Made by a program: the position numbers and the translations under genes. Below are positions 18,413 to 27,116 of a stretch of 64,000 bases of DNA, in pieces. This DNA comes from Pseudomonadales bacterium (GTDB lineage: Bacteria > Pseudomonadota > Gammaproteobacteria > Pseudomonadales > Ketobacteraceae): contig JAGUVW010000008.1 of the NCBI GenBank assembly GCA_020062665.1, positions 186,001 to 250,000 of the forward strand. The letters are read 5' to 3'. Positions within the stretch are counted from its first letter, which is position 1. Each line of letters begins with the position of its first letter. The notes under the pieces are model-generated. The model was not told the origin of the DNA. It ran no database searches and was given only the letters and a program-made list of their open reading frames with translations.

Positions 18413-19972
18413 ATGATTTCTGTCCGCCATGCCGTGTTCGCTGCCGCTGTGTCGAGTGTCACGACCGCAGGATTCGCCATCACACCCGACGTCGTCAACC
18501 GAGGCTGGAAGCCCCAGGTCGATCTGATCGGTTCCGGTGATCCCGATGCCGCAGTTTCCAGCCTGCGTGACATGACCGAGCTGCAACGGGTGATTCTGCG
18601 CAACACCGAATTCCACGAGCAGACCCAGCGCTTCATCGACGAGCTATGGCTCTCCCTCGAGTCCTTCAATCTCGACCGCTACTACAACCTGCTGCCGGAA
18701 ACCGATGGCGAGTGGCGTCAGTTAAAAGTGTACGGTTCCCGCAACGGCAAGCTGTATCAGGTGGGCCCCGTGGCAGAGAAGGTGGGATTCGATGCCGCGG
18801 GTGGAGACTTCGCCCTGGGGGATATGTCGGCTCTCATTCGCGCCAAGAAACTCGCTTCGTCTGGTGACACTCATTACCTGCTGCAGAACTCGCTGGAACT
18901 GGGCGTTGGCCAGGTGAAGTGGAGTTCCGTGCAACAAGCCTCGCAGGAAACTCTGCGCATCATGGTGGATGGTTCTCCGGCTTTTTCCAGTCAGGAGCAG
19001 GCCAAAAACGCGCAGCTGTACCGTGACAAAGTCATTCGCATGAATCCACTGCTGGGTAGCGAGGACATCGATGTCATAGCACCGCTGTGGTCTGCGTTTC
19101 CTGCACTGTGGGATATGCTGGCGCAGCTGGGGAAGATCGAGGATGTCGTCTATCACGACACCACCCAGGGCTATCGCCAGCTCAAGGTGTCGTTTGTCAT
19201 CGAGCCGGAAAAAATGAAGCAGCACTATCCTGCTATCAGCAATCACATCCTGACCATGGATCGATTGTTCAACGGCTCGCTGCGCCTGTCGGACGAGCGG
19301 GGTGAATTGTTCTCTGGCACGCTCGACAGTCGCACACTGCGCGGCAACATGCAGATGTTCGTTGCCAATGGTCGAGTGGTGCCGGTGAAGGGTGGACAGG
19401 TCGTGCTGGATGCGCCGCCGATTCCGGATGGCGAGCCCTGGGAATTTTCCGCCGTGATGGATGGCACTGTGTCGGTGCTCGGCGTTGTTACCCATCTGCA
19501 GAACATGAATGCGCGCATCCAGTATCTGTCCACTGCCGATGGTGTGAAGGTGGTGTCCCAGGTCACCGAGGTGCCTGATATCAGCGTCAAGGGCAACGCA
19601 CTTGGCATCATGCCAACGTCGATGATCAATGTGGTGCTACCGAAGAATCTGGATCAGATCATGAAGGAATTCATGGCGGTGGCCTGCAAGGGCAATGACG
19701 GCAAGGGCATTTTGGTGGGCGCGCAATTCCAGCAGGCCAGCGAAGGCAAGTCGGCCCGCTTACTGGTGAAGTCAGCGTTTGAAGGACTGGATAATTTCTT
19801 CGTTCGATTCGGGATGAGTATTGTCAGCGATCGTGTGATTCCTGATCCCAAGGTGTCAGAGGAAATCCGGCGTATGGCATTTGATGCACAGGCTGCCTTC
19901 GAAAAGGATCTGGAAGGCTTTGCCAGCATCGCATCGCTGCAACGGATGGCGGATAACAAAAAGGCCCATTAA
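18413..19972 (+). CDS. Exported protein of unknown function
   Basis: A 519-residue protein I do not recognise. Residues 1-22 form a signal peptide ending in TAGFA, so it is probably periplasmic. The rest is a mixture of helical and beta segments with one cysteine (around residue 423, in AVACKGND) and no membrane segment. A stretch around 270-360 alternates short strands (GSLRLSDERGELFSGTLD, MQMFVANGRVVPVKGGQVVL) as in a periplasmic beta-rich domain. It has its own upstream gap of 113 bases after mlaA and a strong terminator overlapping its stop, so it is probably a single-gene unit. No functional claim is justified. Confidence 0.8.
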   Translation: MISVRHAVFAAAVSSVTTAGFAITPDVVNRGWKPQVDLIGSGDPDAAVSSLRDMTELQRVILRNTEFHEQTQRFIDELWLSLESFNLDRYYNLLPETDGEWRQLKVYGSRNGKLYQVGPVAEKVGFDAAGGDFALGDMSALIRAKKLASSGDTHYLLQNSLELGVGQVKWSSVQQASQETLRIMVDGSPAFSSQEQAKNAQLYRDKVIRMNPLLGSEDIDVIAPLWSAFPALWDMLAQLGKIEDVVYHDTTQGYRQLKVSFVIEPEKMKQHYPAISNHILTMDRLFNGSLRLSDERGELFSGTLDSRTLRGNMQMFVANGRVVPVKGGQVVLDAPPIPDGEPWEFSAVMDGTVSVLGVVTHLQNMNARIQYLSTADGVKVVSQVTEVPDISVKGNALGIMPTSMINVVLPKNLDQIMKEFMAVACKGNDGKGILVGAQFQQASEGKSARLLVKSAFEGLDNFFVRFGMSIVSDRVIPDPKVSEEIRRMAFDAQAAFEKDLEGFASIASLQRMADNKKAH

Positions 19973-19985
19973 GGGCCTTTTTTTC
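19958..19985 (+). terminator. Rho-independent terminator overlapping the stop of the unknown exported gene
   Basis: AAGGCCC (19961-19967) pairs with GGGCCTT (19973-19979) and continues into seven Ts. The TAA stop lies in the loop. The T-run also overlaps the 3' end of the convergent PilZ gene. Confidence 0.9.
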
Positions 19986-20298
19986 AATTACAGATTTTTC
20001 GGATCACCACGCCCATGCGGAACATGTGCAGATCCGGTTCCGGAATCACCCGCACCACTTCCACAATGGCTTCCAGTGGTGCGAAATCCGGCCCTTCCGA
20101 TGGAATGGTGACTTTCAGGCGATCACCCATCTCCAGCTTTTTTTGCGTTTCCAGCAACATGCCGGCACCGCTGAGGTTGCGACAGCGGCCTTCGTAGCGA
20201 TCCTTGCCGTCTGCCCTGGTGAAGGTCACCATGGTGTCGACCTTCATGCGGATAAAATTACGTTTTTCTTCGTAGTTCGAACGTTCTGACAAAATCAT
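19984..20298 (-). CDS. Small PilZ domain protein
   Basis: A 104-residue PilZ protein. The RxxxR motif is RNFIR (residues 14-18) and the NxSxxG motif is NLSGAG, so c-di-GMP binding is predicted. The start at 20298 (MILSERSNYEEKR) is chosen because GAGG lies 4 bases upstream and the extension to 20442 is not family-like. It diverges from the HsbR-like response regulator, with 271 bases between them that hold a small perfect inverted repeat (AACCTGC 20349-20355, GCAGGTT 20361-20367). Its 3' end meets the terminator of the exported-protein gene. The neighbouring phosphatase/STAS pair suggests a shared motile-sessile theme, by inference. Confidence 0.85.
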   Translation of the reverse strand: MILSERSNYEEKRNFIRMKVDTMVTFTRADGKDRYEGRCRNLSGAGMLLETQKKLEMGDRLKVTIPSEGPDFAPLEAIVEVVRVIPEPDLHMFRMGVVIRKICN

Positions 20299-20569
20299 GC
20301 GTCCTCTCTCGCTCGGCACTGCCTTATTATTTTCGTTTGACCGGGTTGAACCTGCCTGGCGCAGGTTTCGATTGAGTATATCAAAGCATCTCAGGATGGC
20401 TATTTTTTTTGGATCAATCAGTAATGCCGGGCGCAGACGCACTGAAACAGGTCAGGCAACCCGGTTGCAAATGCTCCGGTCAAGGAGTACTTTTGAACCA
20501 CGTTAGGTCATTTGACTATCTTGCATTGGAAATCAACGTCCAGGCCTTTGGGGATTCTGCACGCCCGTC

Positions 20570-21781
20570 ATGAAGCTCACGCAACACAGCAAGCAGGATG
20601 GCGTCATTCTGATTATTGATCACGAGCCCGATCAGCGAACTGCGGTCGCAGCCTGGTTGTGTCGTGAGGGCTATCAGGTGCACATCGAGTCAAGCGGCCT
20701 GTCCGGCCTGGAATACTGGCGCAAGGAGCAGCCTGCAGTTCTGATCTGCGATCTGGCTGCACCCGGTGTCGACGGCTTGTCCATTCTCAAGGCCATTGCC
20801 GGTGCCGAAACCCAGGTCATCATTCTGTCCCGGGCCGAGGACATGGACAGCGTGCTGGCAGCGTTGCGTCTGGGCGCAGCAGATTACCTGCTCAAGCCCA
20901 TCAAGGATCGCACCATGCTGTTGCATGCCGTCAATCGCGCCTTTGAAGAGCATCATCTGATTCGCGAAAACCGCCTCTACCGGGAAGCGCTGGAAGCCAA
21001 GAACCGCGAGCTGAACGACAGCCTGCGCCTGCTGAAGGAAGACCAGGAAGCAGGTCGCGCCGTGCAGCTGAAAATGCTGCCGGAGCCCAGCAAGGATTAC
21101 GGCAATGTCCACATCGAATACACCATCATTCCGTCACTGTATCTGAGCGGTGATTTCGTCGATTATTTCCGCCTTGGCCCGAAGCAAATCGGTTTTTATC
21201 TGGCCGATGTGTCCGGGCATGGTGCGTCGTCCGCCTTTGTCACCGTGCTGCTGAAGAACATGGCGAATCGCATCAAACAGCGCTACCGCGAGGACTTTTC
21301 CAGCGTGAAGGCGTTGCTGCCGGCCGATGTCCTGAAGCGCTCCAATGAGGAGCTGATTCCGCTGGGATTGGGCAAGCATCTGGCCATTTTCTGCGGGTTG
21401 ATCGATCTTGACGAGAAGCGCCTGGTGTATTGCAGTGCCGCCCATTTCCCGCCCCCCGTTTTGGTTACAAATGGTAAGGTGACTGCCCTGGAGGGTAAGG
21501 GCTTGCCGGTGGGACTTTTTGAAGATGTCTCGTATGAGAATCAAGAGGTTAGCATTGGCGATACCTTCGAGCTGGTGATGTTTTCCGACGGTATTCTGGA
21601 AGTCATGCCCGAGCCTTCAGTCGCCGAAAAAGAAAGGCGCCTTATGGAAATAGTGGGGAAAGGGGCTCATAATATCGCCCAGCTTCGCGACCATCTCGAA
21701 CTGCAAAAACATCTGGCTGTTCCCGATGACATCGCCATCATGACAGTATCTTGCAGGGCAGTTACTCACCTCCATGGCTGA
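20570..21781 (+). CDS. Response regulator with PP2C phosphatase output (RsbU/HsbR-like)
   Basis: A 403-residue protein: receiver domain (residues 10-125; phospho-acceptor Asp61 in ICDLAAPG, Lys109 in LLKP), a helical coiled-coil linker (about 130-170), and a SpoIIE/RsbU-type Ser/Thr phosphatase with GDFVDYF and LADVSGHGAS metal motifs and the C-terminal DDIAIM. It probably dephosphorylates the STAS protein encoded next, whose gene overlaps its 3' end by 8 bases. The pair resembles Pseudomonas HsbR/HsbA, which switches sigma/anti-sigma and diguanylate-cyclase partners, but HsbR there has an additional C-terminal HATPase kinase domain that is missing here. The kinase acting on the STAS partner must therefore be encoded elsewhere. 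Confidence 0.88.
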   Translation: MKLTQHSKQDGVILIIDHEPDQRTAVAAWLCREGYQVHIESSGLSGLEYWRKEQPAVLICDLAAPGVDGLSILKAIAGAETQVIILSRAEDMDSVLAALRLGAADYLLKPIKDRTMLLHAVNRAFEEHHLIRENRLYREALEAKNRELNDSLRLLKEDQEAGRAVQLKMLPEPSKDYGNVHIEYTIIPSLYLSGDFVDYFRLGPKQIGFYLADVSGHGASSAFVTVLLKNMANRIKQRYREDFSSVKALLPADVLKRSNEELIPLGLGKHLAIFCGLIDLDEKRLVYCSAAHFPPPVLVTNGKVTALEGKGLPVGLFEDVSYENQEVSIGDTFELVMFSDGILEVMPEPSVAEKERRLMEIVGKGAHNIAQLRDHLELQKHLAVPDDIAIMTVSCRAVTHLHG

Positions 21782-22322
21782 ATCCAACACTGGCAAAGCG
21801 CTGTACGCCGTTCACCAGGGCACTTATGTGCTGAAGCTGATCGGCGAGATCCGGGTGCCTATCTGTGCGACGCTGGATGGTTTTATCGAGATGCTGTTCA
21901 ATGATGCGCAGCTGGATTCCGTGCTGATTGATCTGAGCGAAACCCATGTGATCGATAGCACTGCACTGGGCCTTCTCGCCAAGATCGCCATCCAGTCCCG
22001 CAAGCGCTTCAATCAAAAACCCTGCATTATTTCCACCCGCCCTGACATTTCCCGCGTTCTGGATTCCATGGGATTCGAGAAAGTTTTCAACATTGTGCAC
22101 GAAGCGCCGGTGAAAAGTCCCCGCATGTCGGAAGTGCCGAATGTGGCCTGTTCCCAGGGCGATGCCTGCGGCCGGGTGCTGGAAGCGCACCGCATCCTGA
22201 TGGAAATGAATGAAAAGAACCGCGAGACGTTCCGGGATGTGGTTGCCGCATTGGAATGTGCCCAGGTTGAAATGGGCAAGGACGTGCCGCCCTGCCAGGA
22301 TGCAAAACGGCACCTGATGTAA
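21774..22322 (+). CDS. STAS-domain anti-sigma factor antagonist (HsbA-like)
   Basis: A 182-residue protein with an N-terminal STAS domain (residues 10-110). The phospho-acceptor is Ser62 in DSTALG, preceded by the LIDLSETHVI strand that is standard in anti-anti-sigma factors. About 60 extra C-terminal residues are helical with three cysteines (VACSQGDAC and PPCQD), unusual for a bare STAS protein. The start overlaps the phosphatase gene by 8 bases. Expected behaviour by family: the dephosphorylated form binds an anti-sigma factor or similar partner. It ends 9 bases from the convergent transaldolase. Confidence 0.87.
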   Translation: MAESNTGKALYAVHQGTYVLKLIGEIRVPICATLDGFIEMLFNDAQLDSVLIDLSETHVIDSTALGLLAKIAIQSRKRFNQKPCIISTRPDISRVLDSMGFEKVFNIVHEAPVKSPRMSEVPNVACSQGDACGRVLEAHRILMEMNEKNRETFRDVVAALECAQVEMGKDVPPCQDAKRHLM

Positions 22323-22331
22323 TTCCCGCCT

Positions 22332-23276
22332 TTAGTTCCCCGCCATCTGCACCAACAGTTTTTCCAGCGCCACCTGATCAGTAGCGAAATTGCGAATGCC
22401 TTCCGCGAGTTTTTCGGTCGCCATGGCGTCTTCATTCATCATCCAGCGGAATTGTTTTTCGTCCAGTGACAGTCTGGGTTGCTGGGTGAAGGCTGCCTGC
22501 GGCTGGAGTTGGCGCGGCAGGGGTTCATTGCTGTGGCTGAGTTCTTCCAATAATGGTGGGCTGATGGTGAGGCGGTCGCAGCCGGCCAGGGCCTTTATCT
22601 CGCCGGTGTTGCGGAAGCTGGCGCCCATGATGATGGTGCGATAGCCGTGTTGCTTGTAGTAGTGATAAATGCGGGCGACGGATTGGACGCCGGGATCGTT
22701 GTCGCCGGAGAAATCCTGCTGGGGCTGCTTGGCTTTGTACCAGTCGAGGATGCGACCCACAAAGGGTGAAATCAGGGTGACGCTGGCTTCGGCGCAGGCG
22801 ACGGCCTGGGCAAAGCTGAACAGCAGGGTCAGGTTGCAGTGAATACCTTCCTGCTCCAGGATGCGAGCGGCCTGGATGCCTTCCCAGGTGGCGGCGATCT
22901 TGATCAGTACCCGTTCCCGTGGCCAGCCCTTGGCCTGGTAGAGCGCGATGAGATTGCGCGCTTTGCTGACGGTGGCGGCGGTATCGAAGGACAGGCGTGC
23001 GTCCACTTCGGTGGAGATGTAGCCGGGGATGATGCCAAGGATTTCGCTGCCGATGGCAACCGCCAGCTGTTCGCTCGCCTGTTGTACGTTGAATGCAGCT
23101 GGGCTTTTCACGATTCCCTGCAGCAGTTCCTGGTATTCAGGTAATTGCGCGGCCTTGAGCAGCAGGGAAGGATTCGTGGTGGCGTCGGTGGGCTGGTATT
23201 TGCGGATGGCCAGGATGTCGCCGGTGTCGGCCACTACCGTGGTCATGGCTTTGAGTTGTTCCAGGGCTGTGCTCAT
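22332..23276 (-). CDS. tal: Transaldolase
   Basis: A class I transaldolase of 314 residues, the usual TalB length. It moves a dihydroxyacetone unit between sedoheptulose 7-phosphate and glyceraldehyde 3-phosphate in the non-oxidative pentose phosphate pathway. Signature sequences are [13 protein letters not shown] near the N-terminus and [14 protein letters not shown], which holds the Schiff-base lysine; [10 protein letters not shown] and [13 protein letters not shown] are also family-typical. It is followed 3' by the convergent STAS gene and preceded by dusA with a 50-base gap on the same strand, so the two may be co-transcribed. Confidence 0.95.
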   Translation of the reverse strand: MSTALEQLKAMTTVVADTGDILAIRKYQPTDATTNPSLLLKAAQLPEYQELLQGIVKSPAAFNVQQASEQLAVAIGSEILGIIPGYISTEVDARLSFDTAATVSKARNLIALYQAKGWPRERVLIKIAATWEGIQAARILEQEGIHCNLTLLFSFAQAVACAEASVTLISPFVGRILDWYKAKQPQQDFSGDNDPGVQSVARIYHYYKQHGYRTIIMGASFRNTGEIKALAGCDRLTISPPLLEELSHSNEPLPRQLQPQAAFTQQPRLSLDEKQFRWMMNEDAMATEKLAEGIRNFATDQVALEKLLVQMAGN

Positions 23277-23326
23277 GGGAGTCCTTCTGCTGAATCCGGT
23301 GCAGTATCACCCGGACGTGTGACAGT

Positions 23327-24316
23327 TCAAGCGTGATCAGGCTCCAGAACGAAGCGGGCGGCGTTGCGGATGACTTCGACGCCGGCACCTTGCCGGTGGG
23401 CATTTTCGCTGATGTAGCGACGCCATTGACGGGCACGGGGGCGGTTCTGGAACAGGCTGATGATGTGCCGACTAATATAGGTGAGTTTCGCGCCTTGTGT
23501 CATCTCCCGCTCGATGTAGGCGCAGATCTGGTCGAGCAGTTCGGCGTCAGAGGGCACCGGGTGATCGTCACCGAAAATCAGCCGATCCACATCCCGCAAC
23601 AGAAGCGGGGAGTGATAGGCCGCGCGCCCCAACATGACGCCATCGACATGGCGCAGTTGTTCCGCGCACTGCTCCAGATTCTGCAGGCCGCCATTGATGA
23701 CGATGCTGAGCTGTGGAAATTCCTGCTTCAGCAGATGCACCCGTTCGTAATTCAGCGGGGGGATGTCGCGGTTTTCTTTTGGGCTCAGGCCATCCAGCCA
23801 GGCTTTGCGGGCGTGCACGATGAAGGTGTTGACACCGGTGGCGGCCACAGTGGAAACGAAGCGCTGCAGATCGGCGTAGTCGTCCTGATCGTCGATGCCG
23901 ATGCGGCATTTCACGGTGACGGGAATCGATGCGGCTTTTTGCATGTGATCCACACAGGTGGCCACCAGTTCCGGCTCCGCCATCAGACAGGCGCCGAAGC
24001 GGCCCGACTGCACGCGATCGCTCGGACAGCCCACGTTCAGATTCACTTCGTCGTAACCGTAACCTTCGGCAATGCGGGTGCATTCCGCCAGCGCCACAGG
24101 ATCGCTGCCGCCAATCTGCAATGCCACCGGGTGTTGCGTGTCATCGAATGCCAGATGCTGGTCGCGGTGGCCGTGGATGATGGCGCCAGTGGTGACCATT
24201 TCGGTGTAGAGCAGGGCATGGCGCGTCAGCATGCGATGGAAGTTGCGACAGTGGCGGTCGGTCCAGTCGAGCATGGGAGCGACGCAGAAGCGGTGGTTGG
24301 GGAATTTTGGCGACAT
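23327..24316 (-). CDS. dusA: tRNA-dihydrouridine(20/20a) synthase
   Basis: A 329-residue FMN enzyme that reduces uridines in the tRNA D-loop. The N-terminus reads APMLDWTDRHCRNFHRML, the DusA-specific version of the family signature; the catalytic cysteine is in NVGCPSDRVQ, and GACLM and VTVKCRIG follow. The C-terminal helical domain includes ISRHIISLFQNRPRARQWR as in DusA. The subfamily is clear from TEMVTTGAIIHG. It is followed on the same strand by transaldolase. The 250 bases upstream separate it from the ECF/ChrR genes. Confidence 0.95.
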   Translation of the reverse strand: MSPKFPNHRFCVAPMLDWTDRHCRNFHRMLTRHALLYTEMVTTGAIIHGHRDQHLAFDDTQHPVALQIGGSDPVALAECTRIAEGYGYDEVNLNVGCPSDRVQSGRFGACLMAEPELVATCVDHMQKAASIPVTVKCRIGIDDQDDYADLQRFVSTVAATGVNTFIVHARKAWLDGLSPKENRDIPPLNYERVHLLKQEFPQLSIVINGGLQNLEQCAEQLRHVDGVMLGRAAYHSPLLLRDVDRLIFGDDHPVPSDAELLDQICAYIEREMTQGAKLTYISRHIISLFQNRPRARQWRRYISENAHRQGAGVEVIRNAARFVLEPDHA

Positions 24317-24568
24317 ATCAGTGGGTTAGCCTTGATCTTTGCGCAGTATATGCACTTCGGGAGCAATATGGGATAGCACAATAGGTGGCCAGTTTGCACT
24401 GAAATGCATGGGCGTTGCTACTGTGTGGCAGTCAGATCCGGCAAAATGTGTTGCAGAGCGGCGGGGGGGTAGGAGCGGCGAAGGTCTGCCTGGAATTGCA
24501 ACAGGTGATATCAGAATTCCCACTTGAGCAGAACGCGTGTTTTGATCAGCGGTTGACGGGCTTGTTTG

Positions 24569-25045
24569 TTAGCGCGGTAGTTCAGGCAAGTGTTTTCGCT
24601 CGGAGCGAATCAACAGCAGCGCTCCCGAATCGGAATGAATGTCGGAATGAGCCTGCCCGGCGAAACCGACATGGAAATCGCCCTTGCGCACGACGAATTC
24701 TCCGGCACGGATTTCACCGTCCAGTACCAGGCATTCTTCATCGATCGAATGCAGGTGCGCCGGTAACACCGCGCCCGGCTGCATACGCCAGAGTGCGGTT
24801 TGGGTGTGGTGGGTTTCATCCACATAGAGAATTCTGATATCCACGCCCGGCAGACAGCGAATCCACGGGCCTTCATCGGCGCGCCGGGTCAGGGTGCCGG
24901 TGGGTTCTGGTGCGGGCAAGTGTTGCAGGATTCGGGACCATACGGCGGCTTTGCGTGCGGGCGCCAGTGGTTCGACAGCACTGCCCTCGGCCAGCATGCC
25001 GATGATGGATGGTAGAAGGTTGTCGTCATGGTTGTCGGCATTCAT
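24569..25045 (-). CDS. ChrR-like cupin anti-sigma factor
   Basis: A 158-residue protein. The C-terminal two-thirds is a ChrR-type cupin with the metal pattern PAHLHSIDEECLVLDGEI and a later histidine in FAGQAHSD. The N-terminal region is a short helical segment (DNLLPSIIGMLAEGSAVEPL) without the HxxxCxxC zinc motif of the classical ChrR anti-sigma domain, so either this branch binds its sigma factor differently or has lost zinc dependence. The ATG at 25045 has AGG 8 bases upstream and overlaps the end of the ECF gene by 20 bases, so the pair is translationally coupled. Rhodobacter ChrR senses singlet oxygen; the signal here is unknown. Confidence 0.82.
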   Translation of the reverse strand: MNADNHDDNLLPSIIGMLAEGSAVEPLAPARKAAVWSRILQHLPAPEPTGTLTRRADEGPWIRCLPGVDIRILYVDETHHTQTALWRMQPGAVLPAHLHSIDEECLVLDGEIRAGEFVVRKGDFHVGFAGQAHSDIHSDSGALLLIRSERKHLPELPR

Positions 25046-25637
25046 GTTCGTCACCTAGCAGCTGTTCCAGGGTGTGTTGGGCGCGACGGAGATGGGATTT
25101 TACGGTGCCCAGTGGCAGTGCCATGTGAGTGGCAATTTCGGCGTGGGTCAGCCCTTCAAAGAAGGCCAAGTATATCAGTTGTCGTTGAGCGTCATTGAGC
25201 TGAGTGAGTGCAGCCCGTACTTTGCTGTCGGCTTGCCAGTAGCTGAGCACGTTAACCGGTGAAGGCACGCATAGGTCAGCGGAGGCGACAGATGCTGAAG
25301 CGGTGTGATCGATTGCCGGCACCGCAGAATGGAACCGGGCACTTTGTTGCCGCCGCAATGCATCGAGTGCTCTTGAGCGGGCCATGACGATCAACCAGGC
25401 GATGACGGGCCCGCGCGCGGGGTCATGGCAGTCGGCTTCGTTCCAGACGCGAATGAACAGTTCGCTGAGGATGTCCTCGGCATCCTGTGCGTGATTAAGT
25501 AAGCAGTGGATTACCTGATACAGACGATCAGCGGTTTGAGTATAGAGTTCCGCCAGCGCAGTGGGATCACGGCGGCGGATAGCCGCCAGCAGCGGTGCCA
25601 GTGGATCATCCTCTGAGCGTGATGATGCGGTTGTCAT
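25026..25637 (-). CDS. ECF sigma factor paired with ChrR-like protein
   Basis: A 203-residue ECF sigma factor. Region 2 is recognisable (LYQVIHCLLNHAQDAEDILS, ELFIRVWNEA), followed by a variable linker and region 4 with the helix-turn-helix (TQLNDAQRQLIYLAFFEGLT, HAEIATHMALPLGTVKSHLR). The start at 25637 has AGGA 7 bases upstream; the longer frame adds a segment with no sigma sequence. Its gene overlaps chrR, the usual operon for this kind of factor. A possible ECF-type promoter lies 26-52 bases upstream. It follows the rskA-like gene with a 157-base gap, so it may also be read from the SigK-like promoter. Confidence 0.88.
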   Translation of the reverse strand: MTTASSRSEDDPLAPLLAAIRRRDPTALAELYTQTADRLYQVIHCLLNHAQDAEDILSELFIRVWNEADCHDPARGPVIAWLIVMARSRALDALRRQQSARFHSAVPAIDHTASASVASADLCVPSPVNVLSYWQADSKVRAALTQLNDAQRQLIYLAFFEGLTHAEIATHMALPLGTVKSHLRRAQHTLEQLLGDEHECRQP

Positions 25638-25662
25638 GTCGCCGTCCTGCGCGTTTTGTGGT

Positions 25663-25689
25663 GACGGCTGCGCACTTGTGCGTTGATCA
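25663..25689 (-). promoter_or_regulatory. Possible ECF-type promoter of the ECF-chrR pair
   Basis: On the minus strand TGATCA (25689-25684) and CGTC (25666-25663) are 17 bases apart. ChrR-linked sigma factors are known for TGATC-type -35 elements, which makes autoregulation plausible, but the match is imperfect. Confidence 0.3.
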
Positions 25690-25794
25690 GGTACGCGGGC
25701 CTGGTTTACATCGCGATTATAGTGCAGGACGGAGCAGACGCGCCGCGGCCAGTGTGCAGATGACGTCATCCCGTCAATGTGGTGTTCTCCTTGT

Positions 25795-26493
25795 TCAGAT
25801 CTCCAACAATTTGCTTTGGTACACCACGGGGCCGGTGGGCAGGCCGGTGGGTGAACCGCCTTTGGGTTCGATGCTGATCGCCAGCGATTGGTTGTTGAGC
25901 AGCGCTTGGAATTGCGCCGGGTTCAGATGGAGCGTTATTTCCACCGTGCCGGTGGGCAGAATGCCGATCGATTGCGGCGCGCCTTGTCGTGGCAGTACCC
26001 AGAGTTCGTAATCCTTGCGCGTATCGATGGCGGGTGCAGCAATGTTTTTCAAGCGCACGGTGGTAGCAGTGGCGTTGGCATCCACCAGCCAGAGCGGTTC
26101 AGCTTGTGCAGATTGCACGACCGCGACCCATTGATCCGGGCTGCCGGGTGACTGTCCGCGCAGCTGCGAATTCAGGCTGATGGCCAGTAGCAGAGTTGCC
26201 ATCGTGGCAGCAGCAGCCCAACTGGGCCAGAACCAGTGCGACCAGCGGGATGTTGTTGCAGTGTCTGGCCACAGCTTTTGTGAAAGGCGCTGCCAGTTGT
26301 CGGCACGTGGTGGCACAGCGGGCACGCGTTCCGCCAGTGGTTGCAGTTGGCGCTCCCAGAACCACACTTCCTGCCGTATGCGCCAGTGTTGCATGATGTC
26401 CCGCTCGAAGCGGCGTCGCGCCGGACCCTTGAGCACACCTAGCACATATTGCGCTGCCAGGGATTCTTCAGCGGCGGGATTCGGTGTATTCAT
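25795..26493 (-). CDS. RskA-like anti-sigma factor
   Basis: A 232-residue single-pass membrane protein. The N-terminal cytoplasmic part carries the anti-sigma-K pattern EESLAAQYVLGVLKGPARRR; a transmembrane helix follows (about residues 108-124, AAAATMATLLLAISL); the rest is the periplasmic RskA domain with KDYELWVLPRQGAPQSIGIL and TLHLNPAQFQALL. It has no zinc motif, as usual for RskA. Its ATG overlaps the stop of the upstream ECF gene as ATGA, so the two are coupled. RskA proteins bind their sigma factor in the cytoplasm and release it on periplasmic cleavage. Confidence 0.88.
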   Translation of the reverse strand: MNTPNPAAEESLAAQYVLGVLKGPARRRFERDIMQHWRIRQEVWFWERQLQPLAERVPAVPPRADNWQRLSQKLWPDTATTSRWSHWFWPSWAAAATMATLLLAISLNSQLRGQSPGSPDQWVAVVQSAQAEPLWLVDANATATTVRLKNIAAPAIDTRKDYELWVLPRQGAPQSIGILPTGTVEITLHLNPAQFQALLNNQSLAISIEPKGGSPTGLPTGPVVYQSKLLEI

Positions 26494-27035
26494 TGTTCGA
26501 GACACCTCTTGAGGCTGGCTAATCCGCGTCGCACCCAACTTTTGACGGTGCCCAGCGGTGCGCCCATGGTGGCGGCCAGCTGTTCATGGCTCAGGCCGTG
26601 GTAGTAGGCGTGCAGAATGGATTCGCGCTGCTCGGTACTGATTTCATCCAGGCAGCCCTGCAGGGCCAGAAAAGTGGTGTTATCCAGGCCCTCGGAGACG
26701 TCGGGCGTTTGCCGTTCTGCCAGCTCGACCAGCGTGGTGGGATCCAGCGCAGTTTCAAAACGTCGGTGCCGCAACAGATCCAGCGCCCGATAGCGGGCGA
26801 GTGTCAGCATCCAGCCAACGGGACTCCCGCGTTCGGCATGGTATTCACCGGCGTGGTGCCAGATGCGCACAAAAGTATCCTGCAACACATCTTCAGCCAG
26901 GTCCGGTTGTCGCAATAGCCGCATGCACAGGCCATAAATCCGCGGCGACATCGTTTCGTACAGCTGCCGGAAAGCCTCCCGATTGCCGAATGCCACCCGG
27001 CTCAACAATGTGATCAATTCTGCGTCCCCTGCCAT
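26490..27035 (-). CDS. SigK-like ECF sigma factor
   Basis: A 181-residue ECF sigma factor of the SigK type. Region 2 reads LLRQPDLAEDVLQDTFVRIW and GWMLTLARYRALDLLRHRR; region 4 reads LSHEQLAATMGAPLGTVKSW. The ATG at 27035 is preceded by GAGGG with a 7-base gap (27043-27047). An ATG at 27062 would lie at or before the transcription start predicted from the ECF promoter at 27068-27094, which supports 27035. The gene overlaps rskA by 4 bases. Its promoter has the same elements as that of the divergent DUF4331 operon, so self-regulation and control of that operon are likely. Confidence 0.9.
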   Translation of the reverse strand: MAGDAELITLLSRVAFGNREAFRQLYETMSPRIYGLCMRLLRQPDLAEDVLQDTFVRIWHHAGEYHAERGSPVGWMLTLARYRALDLLRHRRFETALDPTTLVELAERQTPDVSEGLDNTTFLALQGCLDEISTEQRESILHAYYHGLSHEQLAATMGAPLGTVKSWVRRGLASLKRCLEQ

Positions 27036-27067
27036 CCGGAATCCCTCTGCGATTTCCTTCATAGAAA

Positions 27068-27094
27068 TACGCACCAGCGCTCCGTTTGGATGCA
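27068..27094 (-). promoter_or_regulatory. ECF promoter of sigK-like/rskA operon
   Basis: On the minus strand, -35 TGCATCC (27094-27088) and -10 CGTA (27071-27068) are separated by 16 bases. The same two elements recur on the opposite strand at 27117-27144. Confidence 0.75.
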
Positions 27095-27116
27095 GTCAAA
27101 AAATGTTTTTTTTCAC

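Noticed and set aside
25690-25760. TATAAT on the minus strand before the second ECF gene as a sigma-70 promoter
   Set aside because: No -35-like hexamer at 16-18 bases upstream; the ECF-type element closer to the gene is a better, though weak, candidate.
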